A stretch of 64,000 bases of DNA from Lonicera japonica (lineage: Eukaryota; Streptophyta; Magnoliopsida; Dipsacales; Caprifoliaceae): NCBI GenBank assembly GCA_021464415.1, contig CM038465.1, forward strand, positions 22,971,839-23,035,838. Reading direction: 5' to 3'. The position numbers and the translations under genes are program-made. Shown here piece after piece: positions 11,446 through 24,801 of this stretch (positions are counted from its first letter, which is position 1; every line of letters starts with the position of its first letter). The notes beneath the pieces were generated by a model. The model did no database searches. It saw only the letters and a list, made by a program, of their open reading frames with translations, and was not told where the DNA came from.

Positions 11446-12911
11446 TGAAGGAGACATAAATACAGGATCGTTTGATATTGCGTATAGATTGAACAAAAAA
11501 ATTTTGCTAAAACCCTATAAGAATAAAGTAATTTCACCTTTGTGGATCATGTAGAGGATCCATATGAGGAGACTAGGGTTTGAAAACATCAAATTGCGAT
11601 TTTGTTAGATTTTTATAATTCTTGCTGGGCTGCGAAAATTAATTGTTTTCGCCACCAAAACGACTTCTGATCGTCCTGATTTTTTATTTTGTAATAGTAA
11701 CTTTGTGTTCCGAACAACATATCCAAAAATCAGCTAGATCCAACGGTGCGATCAAAATTTACAATTGATTTACGACTGTTGTGTCGAAAACCTAAAGATC
11801 TTCTATCGTATTCCTTCTGCCATCAAATCTTGCACCGAGTGTGGGCTACGGTATCACCAAGATTTTCTCCTCTCTCAATAGAACAAACCCTAACTCATGA
11901 GGATTATTGCTATAATAAGAAGGGACAAGGCCGGCGTATATATAAAGCTACGATAGGGACCTTAAGGAGAAATAAGTTTGGGCTTCCTATGGAAAGTTGG
12001 AATCCTAATTCTACTATGAATTAGTTCCTTCCATAAATTATAATTCACACCACTAAAGAATTATAATTGCATTCCCGACCTTGTTTCAAAATTTAATTTC
12101 GAGCTCCTTGTTATTAAATACTTAGTATTCTCATTACGTTAAGATTACAGATAACCGTCATTTAAATTAAATTACTAACAATTATATTTAAATGACTTCT
12201 TAATCCTTAAGCCTACCACTTAACTTATTTAACATGTCGGATTAACAAAATCCACCTGCAAGATTTGACATGATCAAAACTTATAAGTTTCTCAAAAGGC
12301 TATCATCAATCCCTATACCGGGACGTGGATTCCGTCAATAATTAATATTCATCATACATATAGTGTCGTCATCCAATTCACGAAGATTATTGATCCATAA
12401 ATGAATCACTCTTAATGAGTCAAAACAACAAACACTACATATATATGTTGATTAATTATTTCAAGATTAAGAGCATAAGTAATCATAATAACCATGGGAT
12501 TTTAAATTGTTTTATATAGTCAGTATAAAAACAATTAACCCAAACTGGTCCTATTCATTACACACAAAGTGTACTAGCACAACGAGTTAAAACTATATCG
12601 TTTCCTGTAGTTAAGATAAACTACTAAAACTTGTGCTACAATCCTACCGATAGGTGTCCAATTCCATCTAAGACTGTGAACCATTAAAATTATATTTCAC
12701 AAGAACCGATGATATGATCTTTTGTGTGTAAGCTATACTCTACACACCAAATCATCTACTATATGGAATAAAAGGCACACATGCACAATATTTAAATAAA
12801 TAATAAAATGCAACCATTGCCCATAGAGATTCTCATTAAAATAGCAAAACCAAGTTTTTAACATATCCAAACCAACAAGAAAATTATGGCTTTTAGTATA
12901 TTACTCTAACA
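11446..12911 (-). repeat. 3' LTR of Copia A
   Basis: 1466 bp, TG...CA ends in both readings, starting TGAAGGAGACATAAATAC on the + strand and ending ATTACTCTAACA. The polypurine tract on the minus strand is the complement of 12912-12922 (AAGTGAGAGAT). Confidence 0.9.
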
Positions 12912-15900
12912 ATCTCTCACTTAGACTCAAAGCCATGCAACTATGCATCTCACTCCCATTCCCTCAACGTGAACATGTATTTTCCCTTCTTATGTATTCT
13001 TGGCTCTTTCGAGTTCGCAACCGTTTCACTATTATCAAAATAAAGTGAAATAGCTTATAACACTGAAGGTGCCACATCTAGATTCATATGGAAGTTCCTG
13101 AGCCAAACCGCCTCTTTAGCTACTTCTAAAACAGCCACATATTCAGCTTTCATGGTGGAGTCAGCAATGCATGACTGCTTGATACTCCTCCAACCAATGA
13201 CTCCATCTCTTAGATTAAACACAAAACCTGAAGTTGACTTTCTAGAATCCTAACTTCTGACTAAAAATCATTATCTGTGTATCCAACAGGTACTAGACTG
13301 TTTGCCTGGTAAACCAACATAGAATCTTAAGTCCTTTTAAGGTACTTAAGTATATGTTTTACCGCAGTCCAGTGTTTTTTCCCTGGATTAGACTGATTTA
13401 TTCTAACCATACCAACGGTAAAGCAAAATGTCGGGTCTAGTACACAATATAGCATACATGAGACTTCCCACTGCCGAAGCATAAGGAACTCCCCTCATCC
13501 TCTCTATCTCATCATGTCTCTTATGACATTGATCTTGGATAGAGTGATTCCATACCTAAAAAGGGAGAAACCCTTTCTTGAAATCTTGTATACTAACTCT
13601 GGCAAGAATTGTATCGACGTAAGTACTTTGGATAACCCCAATATCCTATTTTTTCAATATCGCATAAGCTTAATACCAAGGATGTGACTGGCTTCTCCTA
13701 AGCCCTTCATATCGAACTGACTTGTTAACCATACCCTCACTAAAGATAATATTCACGTATCGCTTCCAATAAGTAAGATATTATCCACATACAATAGCTA
13801 GAATACCACCGCGCTTCGGCTGTACCTTTTTTACACACAAGACTCATCTGAACATTGATCAAAACCAAAAGATTTGATTTCATGGTCAAAACAGATGTTT
13901 CAAGATCTAGACGCTTGCTTAAGCCCACAAATGGGCTTCTTAAGCTTGCACAACATGTGCTCTTGGCCCTTGGCTATGAATCCTTCTGGTTGCATCATAT
14001 AGATGCTTTTACCAAGACCTCCATTAAGGAAACATGTCTTGACATCCACTTGCCAAATCTCATAATCAAGATAAGCTGCAATGGATAAGAGAATCCGAAT
14101 AGACTTTGGCATGGCTACCGGCGAAAAGGTTTCATCATAATCGATCCCCTTCTTTCTGAGTGAACCCTTTTAGCAACAAGCCTTGATTTAGGCCCGTCTA
14201 ATCCTTTTTATCTCTTATATACCCACTTGCATCCGATAGGTTTTATCCATTCTAGTGGTTTTACAAGATCACAGACTTTGTTAAAGTACATAGACTCCAT
14301 TTCAGATTTCATAACCCTTTGCCATTTTCTATATCTTTATCTTGAAGTACTTCATTGTAGTAAAAATATGGTTCATTTCTTATTCATCAGGGACCTTGTC
14401 ATAAGACTTTCTTAAGAACATAAAATGACCAGGTTGATGAACAACCCTCCCACTACGACGAGGCACTACATTTGTTTATGTACATTGTGCAAATATTGAA
14501 CATACTAACTCACTATCCACACTTTGTGCTGGTTCAAGAACTTAAGTATTAGTGATTTGTTCAAGATGTGCACAAGTATCGGTAATCCTCCCACTACGAC
14601 GAGGTAATGGAATGTCGATATTCATTTACTGTGGTATTTTCCCTTGTACTAAAGGTATAGAAGAATTGTACCATGTTTTTCTCTCCTCTCATTTCCACTA
14701 CAACAACACTATTCCTGGGCATATGGTTTATGATATAATCCTCTTCTAAGAATCTGGCATTGATAACAATAACCTTACATTCTCGAGGATTATAAAATAA
14801 ACCACCCTTGGTTCCCTTTGGATATGCAACAAAGAAATACACTTCTATTCTTGATTTCAACTAATCCGCATTACCTTTCAGCACATGTACTAGACTACCT
14901 CATACCCGAATATGCCGCAAACTGGGCTTACGCCCGGTCTACAATTCTATGGGTGTAGTAGGTACTGACTTTGATGGTACCAAGTTCAGAATATATCCAG
15001 CTATTTTTAAAGTATATCCCCAAAAAGAATAAGGTAAGTCTGAATAACTCATCATAGATCTTACCATTTCTATAAGAGTCTTATTCCTCATTTCTGCTAT
15101 ACCATCACACTTTAACATCTTCGGTGCAGACAACTAGGATGCAATCCCATTCTCTAATAAGTATTCACCACCATGATCTGATCGTAGTGACTTGATACAT
15201 TTTTCTAGACGCTTCTCCGTTTCTGTCTTGAATTCTTTGAATTTCTCAAAGACTTCAGACTTACGCCGCATTAAGTAAATGTATCTATACTTTAAATAAT
15301 CATCTACAAATGTGATGAAATACTCAAAACCTCCTTTAGGCTGGACATTCATGTGACCATCCAAATCAGAGTGAACCAATTTTAATTATTCTTTAGTACT
15401 GTAGCCTTTTACCGAGAATGATCTCTTAGTCATTTTACCTTCTAAATAGGATTCATAAACCGGAAGTGCCTCCACTTCTAATGAACCTAATGGTCTATTT
15501 TCAACCAGTTTTTGAATTCTTTTTAGATTAATATGACTAAGGCGTAAGTGCCAAAAATACATTTGGTTCATTTTGAAAGTTCCTTTCTCTTAATCGGTAA
15601 ATTATTAATGCTATTCAATTCACTTAGTTGTAGTACTCACAAGTCAGGATTAATAATGTAAAGATCAATTACTAATGTACCAGAACAAACAAACTATTTA
15701 TTTTTTCTAATGTAATGATAACTGATTTATCATTAAAATAAACAAAATATTTGTTCTCAACCAATCTAGAAATAGAAATAAAATTTCTTCTAATGGAAGA
15801 TACATATAGACATTCCTTAATCATTAATATTTTATTCTGACTAAACTGAAGATAAATATCTTATACTGCAACTGTTGCCATATTCGTAGCTGCTCATATG

Positions 15901-16871
15901 TAAATTTTCTCTATTTTTTATTTGTTTGGTTTCCTGGAACCCCTGCAAAATATTGTAGACATGATTAGTGGCTCCCGAATCTACACACCAGGTACTGGTA
16001 GATCGGACCACTAAACAAGATACAAAAATAAATAGATGAAATTTACATATGTTGTTATAACGGTTTAGGAAACAGGGACAATCTTTCTTTAAATGCACTT
16101 TCTACTGACAGTGAAAACACTGGCCCATAGGCTTTTTCACTCCTCCCATAGGTTCAGCGACTGCTGCACGCACTGCTCCTTGTCGGACTGCAGCTTATGC
16201 ATTCTTCTTCTTCCTTTCTTGCTTTTAGGCATAGAAGTTGAAGCTTTCTCAGCCACTAGAGTACTAGCCAGCTTACCAAGGAGTTCCTCAACTTCTTGGA
16301 ATTCTTTAAGAAGTTCCAACAATGAATAAAGCTTATTCATGTTGTAATTATGTTAGAATCTTTTAAATAAATCCAGCAGCGACTGGAGAATGATATCGAC
16401 TTAAGTTTCCCATCAATTTCAACTCCAAAAATCTCTTAGTTCATTTAAAAGACTGATCATCTTCAAAACAAAATCTTTAACTCGGGTTCTTTCAGCAATA
16501 GTCATGTTCATGAGGCCTTTCGTCGAAACCTACCTTGCGACATGATCTTGATCCCCAAAAATATCTTTGAGATTCAACATTATGTCATAGGAGGTGGCAA
16601 AAGACTAATGCTAATGTTGTAGCACATTTGACAAAAATGCCAGAATGTAAAACCACGCCTCTCATTAGCCTTTTTTCACCTCCGACAAGCCTGGGCTTCC
16701 TCATCGGTCGCCCCTTTACCAGGTTCTGTTGGACAAGACTCAGTGAAGACAAACTTGTACTTTTTAACAGTAAGCACAATATTCAAGTTCCCTTTTTCGG
16801 TCAATATAATTAGGTCCAATCAATTTGTTTTAGTTGAGAATAATTAAAAGTGGATCGAAAGAGTTTGCGAT
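12912..16871 (-). pseudogene. Copia A gag-pol remnant
   Basis: Pieces occur in the normal Copia order on the minus strand. Gag lies near 16871-16100; its start codon has become ATC. The protease has the CVDSGATNHV active-site segment (about 15990). GAG-pre-integrase has the HLRLSHINLKRIQKL segment with His residues of the zinc finger (15386-15571). Integrase follows (14939-15379, DDYLKYRYIYL and SDHGGEYL). RT pieces are at 13740-14112 (YEIWQVDVKTCFLNGGLGKS), and the RNase H remnant runs to 12915. It closely parallels Copia B (19790-23913) but carries many more frameshifts and stops, as expected for the older host element. An intact one would encode a single polyprotein for particle assembly, processing, reverse transcription and integration. 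Confidence 0.85.
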
Positions 16872-18301
16872 TTTAAAACTTGAGAATCACATACAAATTA
16901 TGATGGACAATAAAAATTTTGAACACATATTTTAAATATGGTACTCTCTACCATTTCAAAAAGCGTTTGCCAGCGGCCTAAGACTTTGAACAGTATGCCC
17001 CGTTAATGAGGTCGCCTATTATTCATTATTTCTTAGACCGATGTAAACCTATTAAATTTTACTATATAGACAATGCCTTATTGTCAAGCAATACATACTA
17101 TCTAGACAATCCTATATTGTCAAGTAAAATTTAAATAGCTGACTTTTTTTGGTCCTACAAATAATAGTAGAGACTCAGTTAGAGAGCATACTATTATTTA
17201 TATCTAAGTGTATACCATCATTTCATTTAGTCTAATGATTCTGCAATTTATTCTTTCCGATATGGAGGTGAGTACTAAAACCCACACGAAAAATAAATCA
17301 CATCATTTAAAATTATCAGTCAGTAAAATTTGTACAATGATTCCGCAATCTATTATTTCCGATATGGAGGTGAGCACTATAACACACGAAGAGTAAATTA
17401 CATCATCTACAAACCAATGGAGACCGTGAAATTTTTATGTGAAAAAATCCCTCACCCACTTAGTATTTAAAACATTATTTTCTGAGAGTTATGAAAATTT
17501 TATATTAAATTCTAGTCAACTAAAATACAAGGGTATGAAATATAAAAGACATGTGCAATAAAATTATGTTGCTGCTTTTTTTAAAAAAAAAATTATATTT
17601 TTCAATTACGCAAAATTTATTTTTATATACCCTTTTTTAATTTGACAAGAACTAAACATAAAATAAAAAGTGATCTAAGTATGGTCATGTATCCATGTTG
17701 TCCAAAATTATAAGAAAACCTAATAATTAAACACATATGACCAACACACAATCACACAAAGCATTAAACCAGTTAATAATAAGAATAATTAAATCCCTGC
17801 TATTATGGTTCAAGCTTCATCATCCCTAATCCATTGAAAATCTGTCACGACCTATGTCGCCACTTCATTGATTATGTTGGGAATCAACCTTGGTGGAAAC
17901 ATCTTCTTCAACGTTCTTCGTTAAAGAAACTGCAATCTTAGATACAAAGGTCATATGCCTTCATTTAAAGAGTTCACACATAAACTATTATATCTAAACT
18001 GTAAATAAAATTACATAGATCCTATGCCTCCTTTTAAGGAGTTCACAAATCTGATCTAAAATTAATTTACAACCATGAATAAAACCCAAATCATCATGCA
18101 CATTAAAATTAACCACGAATAAAAACATCGTGGGATCCAATCACATAAAACATAATTATGTGACCATAATAGCGGGACAAGAACAATGCAAAACAAGGAT
18201 TAGCGAATTCTACGTTCTATCCAACAAAAGCATGCATGAATAGATTTAACTGGATAACATGGCTAGTTCAATCCGTACACATTATCAAAGAAAATCAATC
18301 C
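16872..18301 (-). other. Copia A untranslated leader
   Basis: Between primer site and gag there is no coding sequence. Two direct copies of a segment with TTTCCGATATGGAGGTGAG occur at about 17257 and 17357, and the same pair occurs in Copia B near 24307 and 24409, so it is an ancestral feature of this family. Confidence 0.6.
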
Positions 18302-18312
18302 CTCTGATACCA
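18302..18312 (-). other. Primer binding site of Copia A (Met-i tRNA type)
   Basis: On the minus strand this reads TGGTATCAGAG, the standard complement of the 3' end of initiator Met tRNA in plant Copia elements, two bases inside the LTR end. Confidence 0.85.
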
Positions 18313-18314
18313 AT

Positions 18315-19774
18315 TGAAGGAGACATAAATACATGATCGTTTGATATTGCGTATAGATTGAACAAAAAACATTTTGCAAAAACCCTATAAGAATAAAGTA
18401 ATTTCACCTTTGTGGATCATGTAGAGGATCCATATGAGGAGACTAGGGTTTGAAAACATTAAATTGCGATTTGATCAGATTTTCATAATCCTTGATGGGC
18501 TGCGAAAATTAATTGTTTTTGCTACCGAAACGACTTCTGCTCGTCCTGATTTTTCGCGATATTATAGTAACTTTGCGTTTTGAACAACATATCCAAAAAT
18601 CAGTCCGATCCAATGGTGCGATCAAAAGTTACGATTGTTGTGCCAAAAACCTAAAGATCTTCTATCGTATTCCTTCTGCCATCAAATCTTGCACCGAGTG
18701 TGGGCTACAGTATCACCAAGATTTTCTCCTATCCCAATAGAACAAACCCTAACTCATGAGAATTATTGTTATAATGAGAAGAGACAAGGCCGGCGTATAT
18801 ATAAGGCTACGATAGGGACCTTAAAGAGAAATAAGTTTGGGCTTCCTATGGAAAGTTGGAATCCTAATTCTACTATGAATTAGTTCCTTCCATAAATTAT
18901 AATTCGCACCACTAAAGAATTATAATTGCACTTCCATCCTTATCTCAAAATTTAATTTCAAGCTCCTTGTTATTAAATAATTATTATTCTCCCCACGTTA
19001 AGATTACAGATAACCGTCATTTAAATTAAATTACTGACAGTTATATTTAAATGACTTCTTAATCCTTGAGCCTACCACTTAACTTATTTGACATGTCGGA
19101 TTAACATAATCCACCTGCAGGATTTGACATGATCAAAACTTATACGCTTCTCAAGGGGCTATCATCAATCCCTATATTGGGACGTGGATTCCGTCAATAA
19201 TTAATATTCATCATACATATAGTGTCGTCATCTAATTCATGAAGATTATTGATCCATAAATGAATCTCACTCTTAATGAGTCAAAATAACAAACACTACA
19301 TATATATGTTTATTAATTATTTCAAGATTAAGAGTTTAAGTAATCATAATAACCATGGGATTTTAAATTGTTTTATATAGTTAGTATAAAAACGATTAAC
19401 CCAAACTGGTCCTATTCATTACACACAAAGTGTACTAGCACAACGAGTTAAAACTATACCGTTTCCTGTAGTCAAGATAAAGTACTAAAACTTGTACTAC
19501 AATCCTACTGATGGGTGTCCATTTCCATCTAAGACCGTGAACCATTAAACTTATATTCCACAAGAACCTATGATATGATCTTCTGTGTGTAAGATACACT
19601 CTACACACCAAATCATCTACCATATGGAATAAAAGACACACACATACACAATATTTAAATAAATAATATAATGCAACAATTGCCCATAAAGATTCTCATT
19701 AAAATAGAAAAACCGAGTCTATATATCAAAACCAATAATAATAAAATCATGGCTTTTAGTATATTACTCTAACA
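18315..19774 (-). repeat. Recombinant LTR joining Copia A and Copia B
   Basis: 1460 bp. The part next to the Copia A primer site (18315 to about 18650) is close to the Copia A 3' LTR and very different from the Copia B 5' LTR at 43192. The part next to the Copia B polypurine tract (about 19700-19774, GAGTCTATATATCAAAACC segment) matches the Copia B LTR and not the Copia A LTR. It therefore serves as 5' LTR of A and 3' LTR of B, the product expected from recombination between the two LTRs after B inserted into A. Confidence 0.75.
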
Positions 19775-19789
19775 ATCTCCCACTTAGAC

Positions 19790-22700
19790 TTAAAGCCATC
19801 CAGATATGCACCTCACCCCCATTCCCTCAACGTGACTTTCAAAAGTCTTGGCCTGTAAGCTTTTCGTAAAAGGATCATCTAGGTTGTCCCCTGATGCAAT
19901 CTTAGTCACTATGACATCGCCTCTCTGCACAATATCTCTAATTAGATGATACTTGCGCTCTATGTGTTTTCCCTTCTTATGAGTCCTTGGCTCCTTCGAA
20001 TTTGCAATTGCTCCACTATTATCACAATAAAGTGTAATAGCTGAATGCACTGAAGGTACCACATCTAGATCCATAAGAAAGTTCCTAAGCCAAACTGTCT
20101 CCTTAGCCGCTTCTGAAGCAGCCACATATTCAGCTTCCATGGTGGAGTCAGCAATACAAGACTACTTAATACTCCTCCAACTAATGGCCCCACCTCCTAG
20201 AGTAAACACATATCCTGAAGTTGACTTTCTAAAGTCCCTATTTGACTAAAAATCTGAGTCTGTGTACCCAATGGGCACTAGACTATCTACCTGGTAAAAC
20301 AACATAAGATCTCGAGTCCTTTTAAAGTACTTGACTATATGTTTTACCACAGTCCAGTGTTCTTACCCTGGATTAGACTGATATCTGCTAACCATGCCAA
20401 CAGCAAAGAAGATGTCTGGTCTAGTACACAACATAACATACATGAGGCTTCCTACTGCCGAGGCATAAGGAATTGCCTTCATTTTCTCTATCTCATCAGG
20501 TGTCTTAGGACACTGATCCTTGGATAGAGTGATTCCATGCCTGAAAGGGAGAAACCCTTTCTTAGAATACTGCATACTAAATCTAGAAAGAATTGTATCA
20601 ATATAAGTAGCTTGTGACAAGCCCAACATCTTATTTTTCCGATCTCGCATAAGCTTAATACCAAGGATGTGACTAGCTTCTCCCAAGTCCTTCATATCGA
20701 ATTGACTTGATAACCATACCCTCACTGAAGATAATAACCCCATATCGTTCCCAATAAGTAAGATATCATCTACGTACAATAAAAAAAATACAACTGCATT
20801 TCCGTTGCACCTTTTGTACACACAAAACTCATCCGGACATTGATCAAAACCAAAAGACTTGACTGCCTGATCAAAACGGATGTTCCAAGATCTAGACGCT
20901 TGCTTAAGCCCATAAATAGACTTCTTAAGCTTGCACAACATGTGCTCTTGGCCCTTTACTATGAATCCATCTGGCTGCATCATATATATGCTTTCATCAA
21001 GACTTCCATTAAGGAAAGCTGTCTTGAGATCCATTTGTCAAATCTCGTAATCAAGATGAGCCGCAATGGATAAAAGAATCCAAATAGACTTTAGCATGGC
21101 AATCGGTGAAAAGGTTTCATCATAATCGATTCTTTCTTTCTTAGTGAACCCTTTTGAAACAAGCCTTGCTTTAAAGGTTTCCACCTTCCCGTCTGCTCCC
21201 CTCTTTCTCTTATATACCCACTTGCATTCGATGGGTTTTATCCCTTCGGGTGACTCTACAAGATCCCAGACTGTATTAGAGTACATGGATTTCATTTCAG
21301 ATTTCATAACCGTTTGCCATTTTTATGCATCTTTATCTTGAAGTGCTTCATTGTAGTTAAAGGGATCCATTTCGTGCTCATCAGGGACCTTGTCATAAGA
21401 CTCTCCCAAGAACATAAAACGGTCGAGTTTACGTACAACCCTCCCACTACGACGAAGCACTACTTGTGTTTGTGTACCTTGTGCAGGAACTGAACTTCCT
21501 AACTCACTATCCACACGCTGTGTTGGTTCGGGAATCTGCGTTGTTTCAGGAACCTGCGTGTTAGTGGTTCGTTTAAGTTGTGCACGAGCATCAACAATTC
21601 TCCCACTACGACGAGATAATGGGATAATATCTATCTCTTGTGGTACTTCCTCTTGTACTGAAGGTACAGACAAATTGTGCCCTACTTTTTCTCCTCTTAT
21701 TCCCTCTAGAACAACACTACTTCTGGACTTATGGTCCATGATATAATCCTCTTTGAAGAATTTGGCATTGGTGCTAACAATAACCTTTCGTTCTCGAGAA
21801 TTATAAAATAGGCCACCCTTGGTTCCTTTAGGATATCCAACAAAGAAACACACTTCTGTTCTTGACTCCAATTTATCCACATTACCTTTCAGCACGTGTG
21901 CTAGACTACCCCATATCTGAATATGCCGCAGACTAGGCTTACACCCAGTCGACAATTCTATGGGTGTAGTAGGTATTGACTTTGATGGCACCAAGTTAAG
22001 AATATATACTACTGTTTCTAAAGCATATTCCCAAAAGGAACCAGGTAGGTCTGAATAACTCATCATAGATCTTACCATTTCTATAAGAGTCATATTCCTT
22101 CTTTCTGCTACACTATTCTGATGTGGCATACGCGGAGTAGACAACTGGGATGTAATCCTATTTTCTGACAAGTATTCCCTAAACCCTCCTAAGAGATATT
22201 CACCACCACGATCTGATCATAGTGTTTTGATACATTTTCCTAGATGCTTTTTCGTTTCCGCCTTGAATACTTTGAATTTCTCAAAGGCTTCAGACTTTCA
22301 TCGCATTAAGTAAATGTATCCATACCTTGAGTAATCATCAGTGAATGTGATGAAGTACTCAAAGCCACCTCTAGCCTGGACAGTTATGGGACCACACAAA
22401 TCAGAATGAACCAGTTCTAACTGTTCTTTAGCCCTATAGCCTTTTCCAGAGAATGGTCACTTAGTCATTTTTCCTTCTAAACATGATTCACAGACTGGAA
22501 GTGCCTCCACTTCTAATGAACCTAATGGCCCATTTTCGACCAGTCTTTGAATTCTTTTTAGATTAATATGACCAAGGCGTAAGTGCCAAAGATATGTTTG
22601 ATTCATCTTTGAAGGTTCCCTTGTCTTAATTGGTAAACTATTAGTGTTATTCAATTCGTATAGTTGCAATTTAGACAAGTCAGGATTTATTATATAAAGA

Positions 22701-23913
22701 TCATTCACCAATGTACCATAACAAATAAACTGTTTATTTTTTCTAATAATAACTGATTTATTATTAAAATGAACAAAATATTTCTCCTCAACCAATCTAG
22801 AAACAAAAATTAAATTCCTTCTAATGGAAGGTACATATAGACAATCGTTAAAAACTAAAATCATATCCTTACTAAACTGAAGATAAACATCTCCTACTGC
22901 AACTGCTGCCACCTTCGTAGCATTACCCATGTGCAGATAAATTTCTTCATTCCTAAGTTGTCTGGTTTCCTAGAACCCCTGCAAAGTATTGCAGACATGA
23001 TTAGTGGCTCCCGAATCTACACACTAGGTACTGGTAGATCGGATCGCTAAACAAGTTTCAATAACTAATAAATAAAATTTACCTCCATTGTTCTGGCGGT
23101 TTAGGAAACGGGGACAATCCTTCTTCAATTGCCCTTTCTGCTTATAGTGAAAACACTTGCTACAGGCTTTTTCACTCCTCCTTGAGGTCCAGCGACTGCT
23201 GCACGTGCTGCTCCTTGTGGGACTGCAGCTTGTGAGTTATTCTTCTTCTTCTTTTTCTTGATTTTAGGCTTAGAAGTAGAAGCTTTCTTAGCCACCAGAG
23301 CACTAGCTGACTTACCAAGGAGTCCTTCAGCTGCTTGGAGTTCTTTAAGAAGTTCTGACAATGGATATTTAAACTTATTCATGTTATAATTCAGTCGGAA
23401 TCCCTCAAATGAATCCGGCAACGACTAGAGAATGATATCGACCAGAGTTTCCCCATCGATTTCAGCTCCAAAGATCTCTAGTTCATTCAGAAGAACAATC
23501 ATCTTCAGAACATGATCCCTAACTCGGGTTCCTTCAGCCATTGTTGTGTTCATGAGGTCCTTCATCGCAACCTACCTTGCGGCACGATCCTGATCTCCAA
23601 ACATATCTTTTAGGTTCAGCATTATGTCGTAGGCGGTGGTTAAAGACTCATGCTGATGTTGCAGCACATTCGACATAGAAGCCAAAATGTAACACCGCGC
23701 CATCTCATCAGCCTTTTTCCACTTTCGGTAAGCTTGGGTTTCCTCTTCAGTCGCCCCCTCACCAGGTTCTTCTGGACAAACCTCAGTGAGCACAAACTTG
23801 TACTCTTCAGCAGTAAGCACAATGTTCAAGTTCCTTGTCCAGTCAATATAATTAGGTCTAGTCAATTTGTTTTGGTTGAGTATAATAGAAAGTGGGTTGA
23901 AAGAGTTTGCCAT
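19790..23913 (-). pseudogene. Copia B gag-pol
   Basis: The frame starts with MANSFNPLSIILNQNKL at 23913. Domains in order: gag (23125-23913) with a Lys-rich tail; protease with CVDSGATNHV (about 23020); GAG-pre-integrase (22457-22930) with HLRLGHINLKRIQRL and CESCLEGK; integrase core (21900-22456); linker (21323-21900); reverse transcriptase with YVDDILLIGND (20363-21307); RNase H with MEAEYVAASEAAKETVWL, YCDNSGAIA and THKKGKHIERKYH (19790-20140), ending in VRCISGWL. The order integrase before RT is diagnostic of Ty1/Copia and the sequence is of the Tnt1-like type. It is interrupted by stops, among them three TAG codons where Copia A or the family has Gln, and by small frameshifts, so it is not autonomous. 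Confidence 0.92.
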
Positions 23914-24796
23914 TTTAAATCCTGAGAATCACATAATAATAATAATACAAATTATAATGGGCAATAACAACTTTGAACACTATATTTAACTATGGTACCC
24001 TCTACCATTTTAAAAAGTATTCGCCAGCAGCCTAAATTTTGAAAAATATGCCTCGTTAGTGAGGTCGTCTATTATTCATTATTTTTAGACAGGTCCAAAC
24101 CTATTAAATTTTATTATCTAGACAATCCTTTATTGTCAAGTAACATATACTATCTAGACAATTCTTTATTGTCAAATAAAATTCAAATAGCTAACTTCAT
24201 TCAGTCCTATAAATAATATTAGAGACTCAGTTGGAGAGCATGCTATTATTTATATCTAAGTGTATACCATCATTTAATTTAATCCAATGATTATGTTATT
24301 TATTGTTTCCGATATGGAAGTGGGTACTAAAACCCACACGAAAAATAAATCACATCATTTAAATTATCTTTCAACAAAATTTGTACAATGATTTGACAAT
24401 CTATTCTTTCCGATATGGAGGTGAGCACTGTAACTTGCACGAAGAATAAATTATATCATCTACAAATCAAAGATGGAGACCGTGGGATATTTATGTGAAA
24501 AAAATCCCTCACCCACTTAGTATTTAAAACATTACTATTTGAGGGTTATAAAAAATATGTTCAATTCTAGTCAATTAGAATACAAGGGGATGAAACATAA
24601 GACCTATGTGCAATAAAATTATTTTACCGCATTTTTTTAAAAAAACTTAAATTTTGCAATTACACAATACTTATATTTATATACCCAATTATTAATTGAC
24701 AAATATTAAACAAAATGTGATCTAGGTGTGGTCATGTATCCATGTTATCCAAAATTATAAAGAAACATAATAATTAAACATATACTACCAAACAGA
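23914..24796 (-). other. Copia B leader, gag-proximal part
   Basis: Untranslated leader homologous to 16872-17760 of Copia A. It is cut at 24797 by the Gypsy insertion and continues at 42574-43178. Confidence 0.8.
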
Positions 24797-24801
24797 CAAT
24801 C
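24797..24801. other. Target-site duplication CAATC (left)
   Basis: CAATC here and at 42569-42573 flank the Gypsy element exactly. The same sequence occurs once in the uninterrupted Copia A leader (ACACACAATCACACAAAGC near 17745). Confidence 0.9.
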
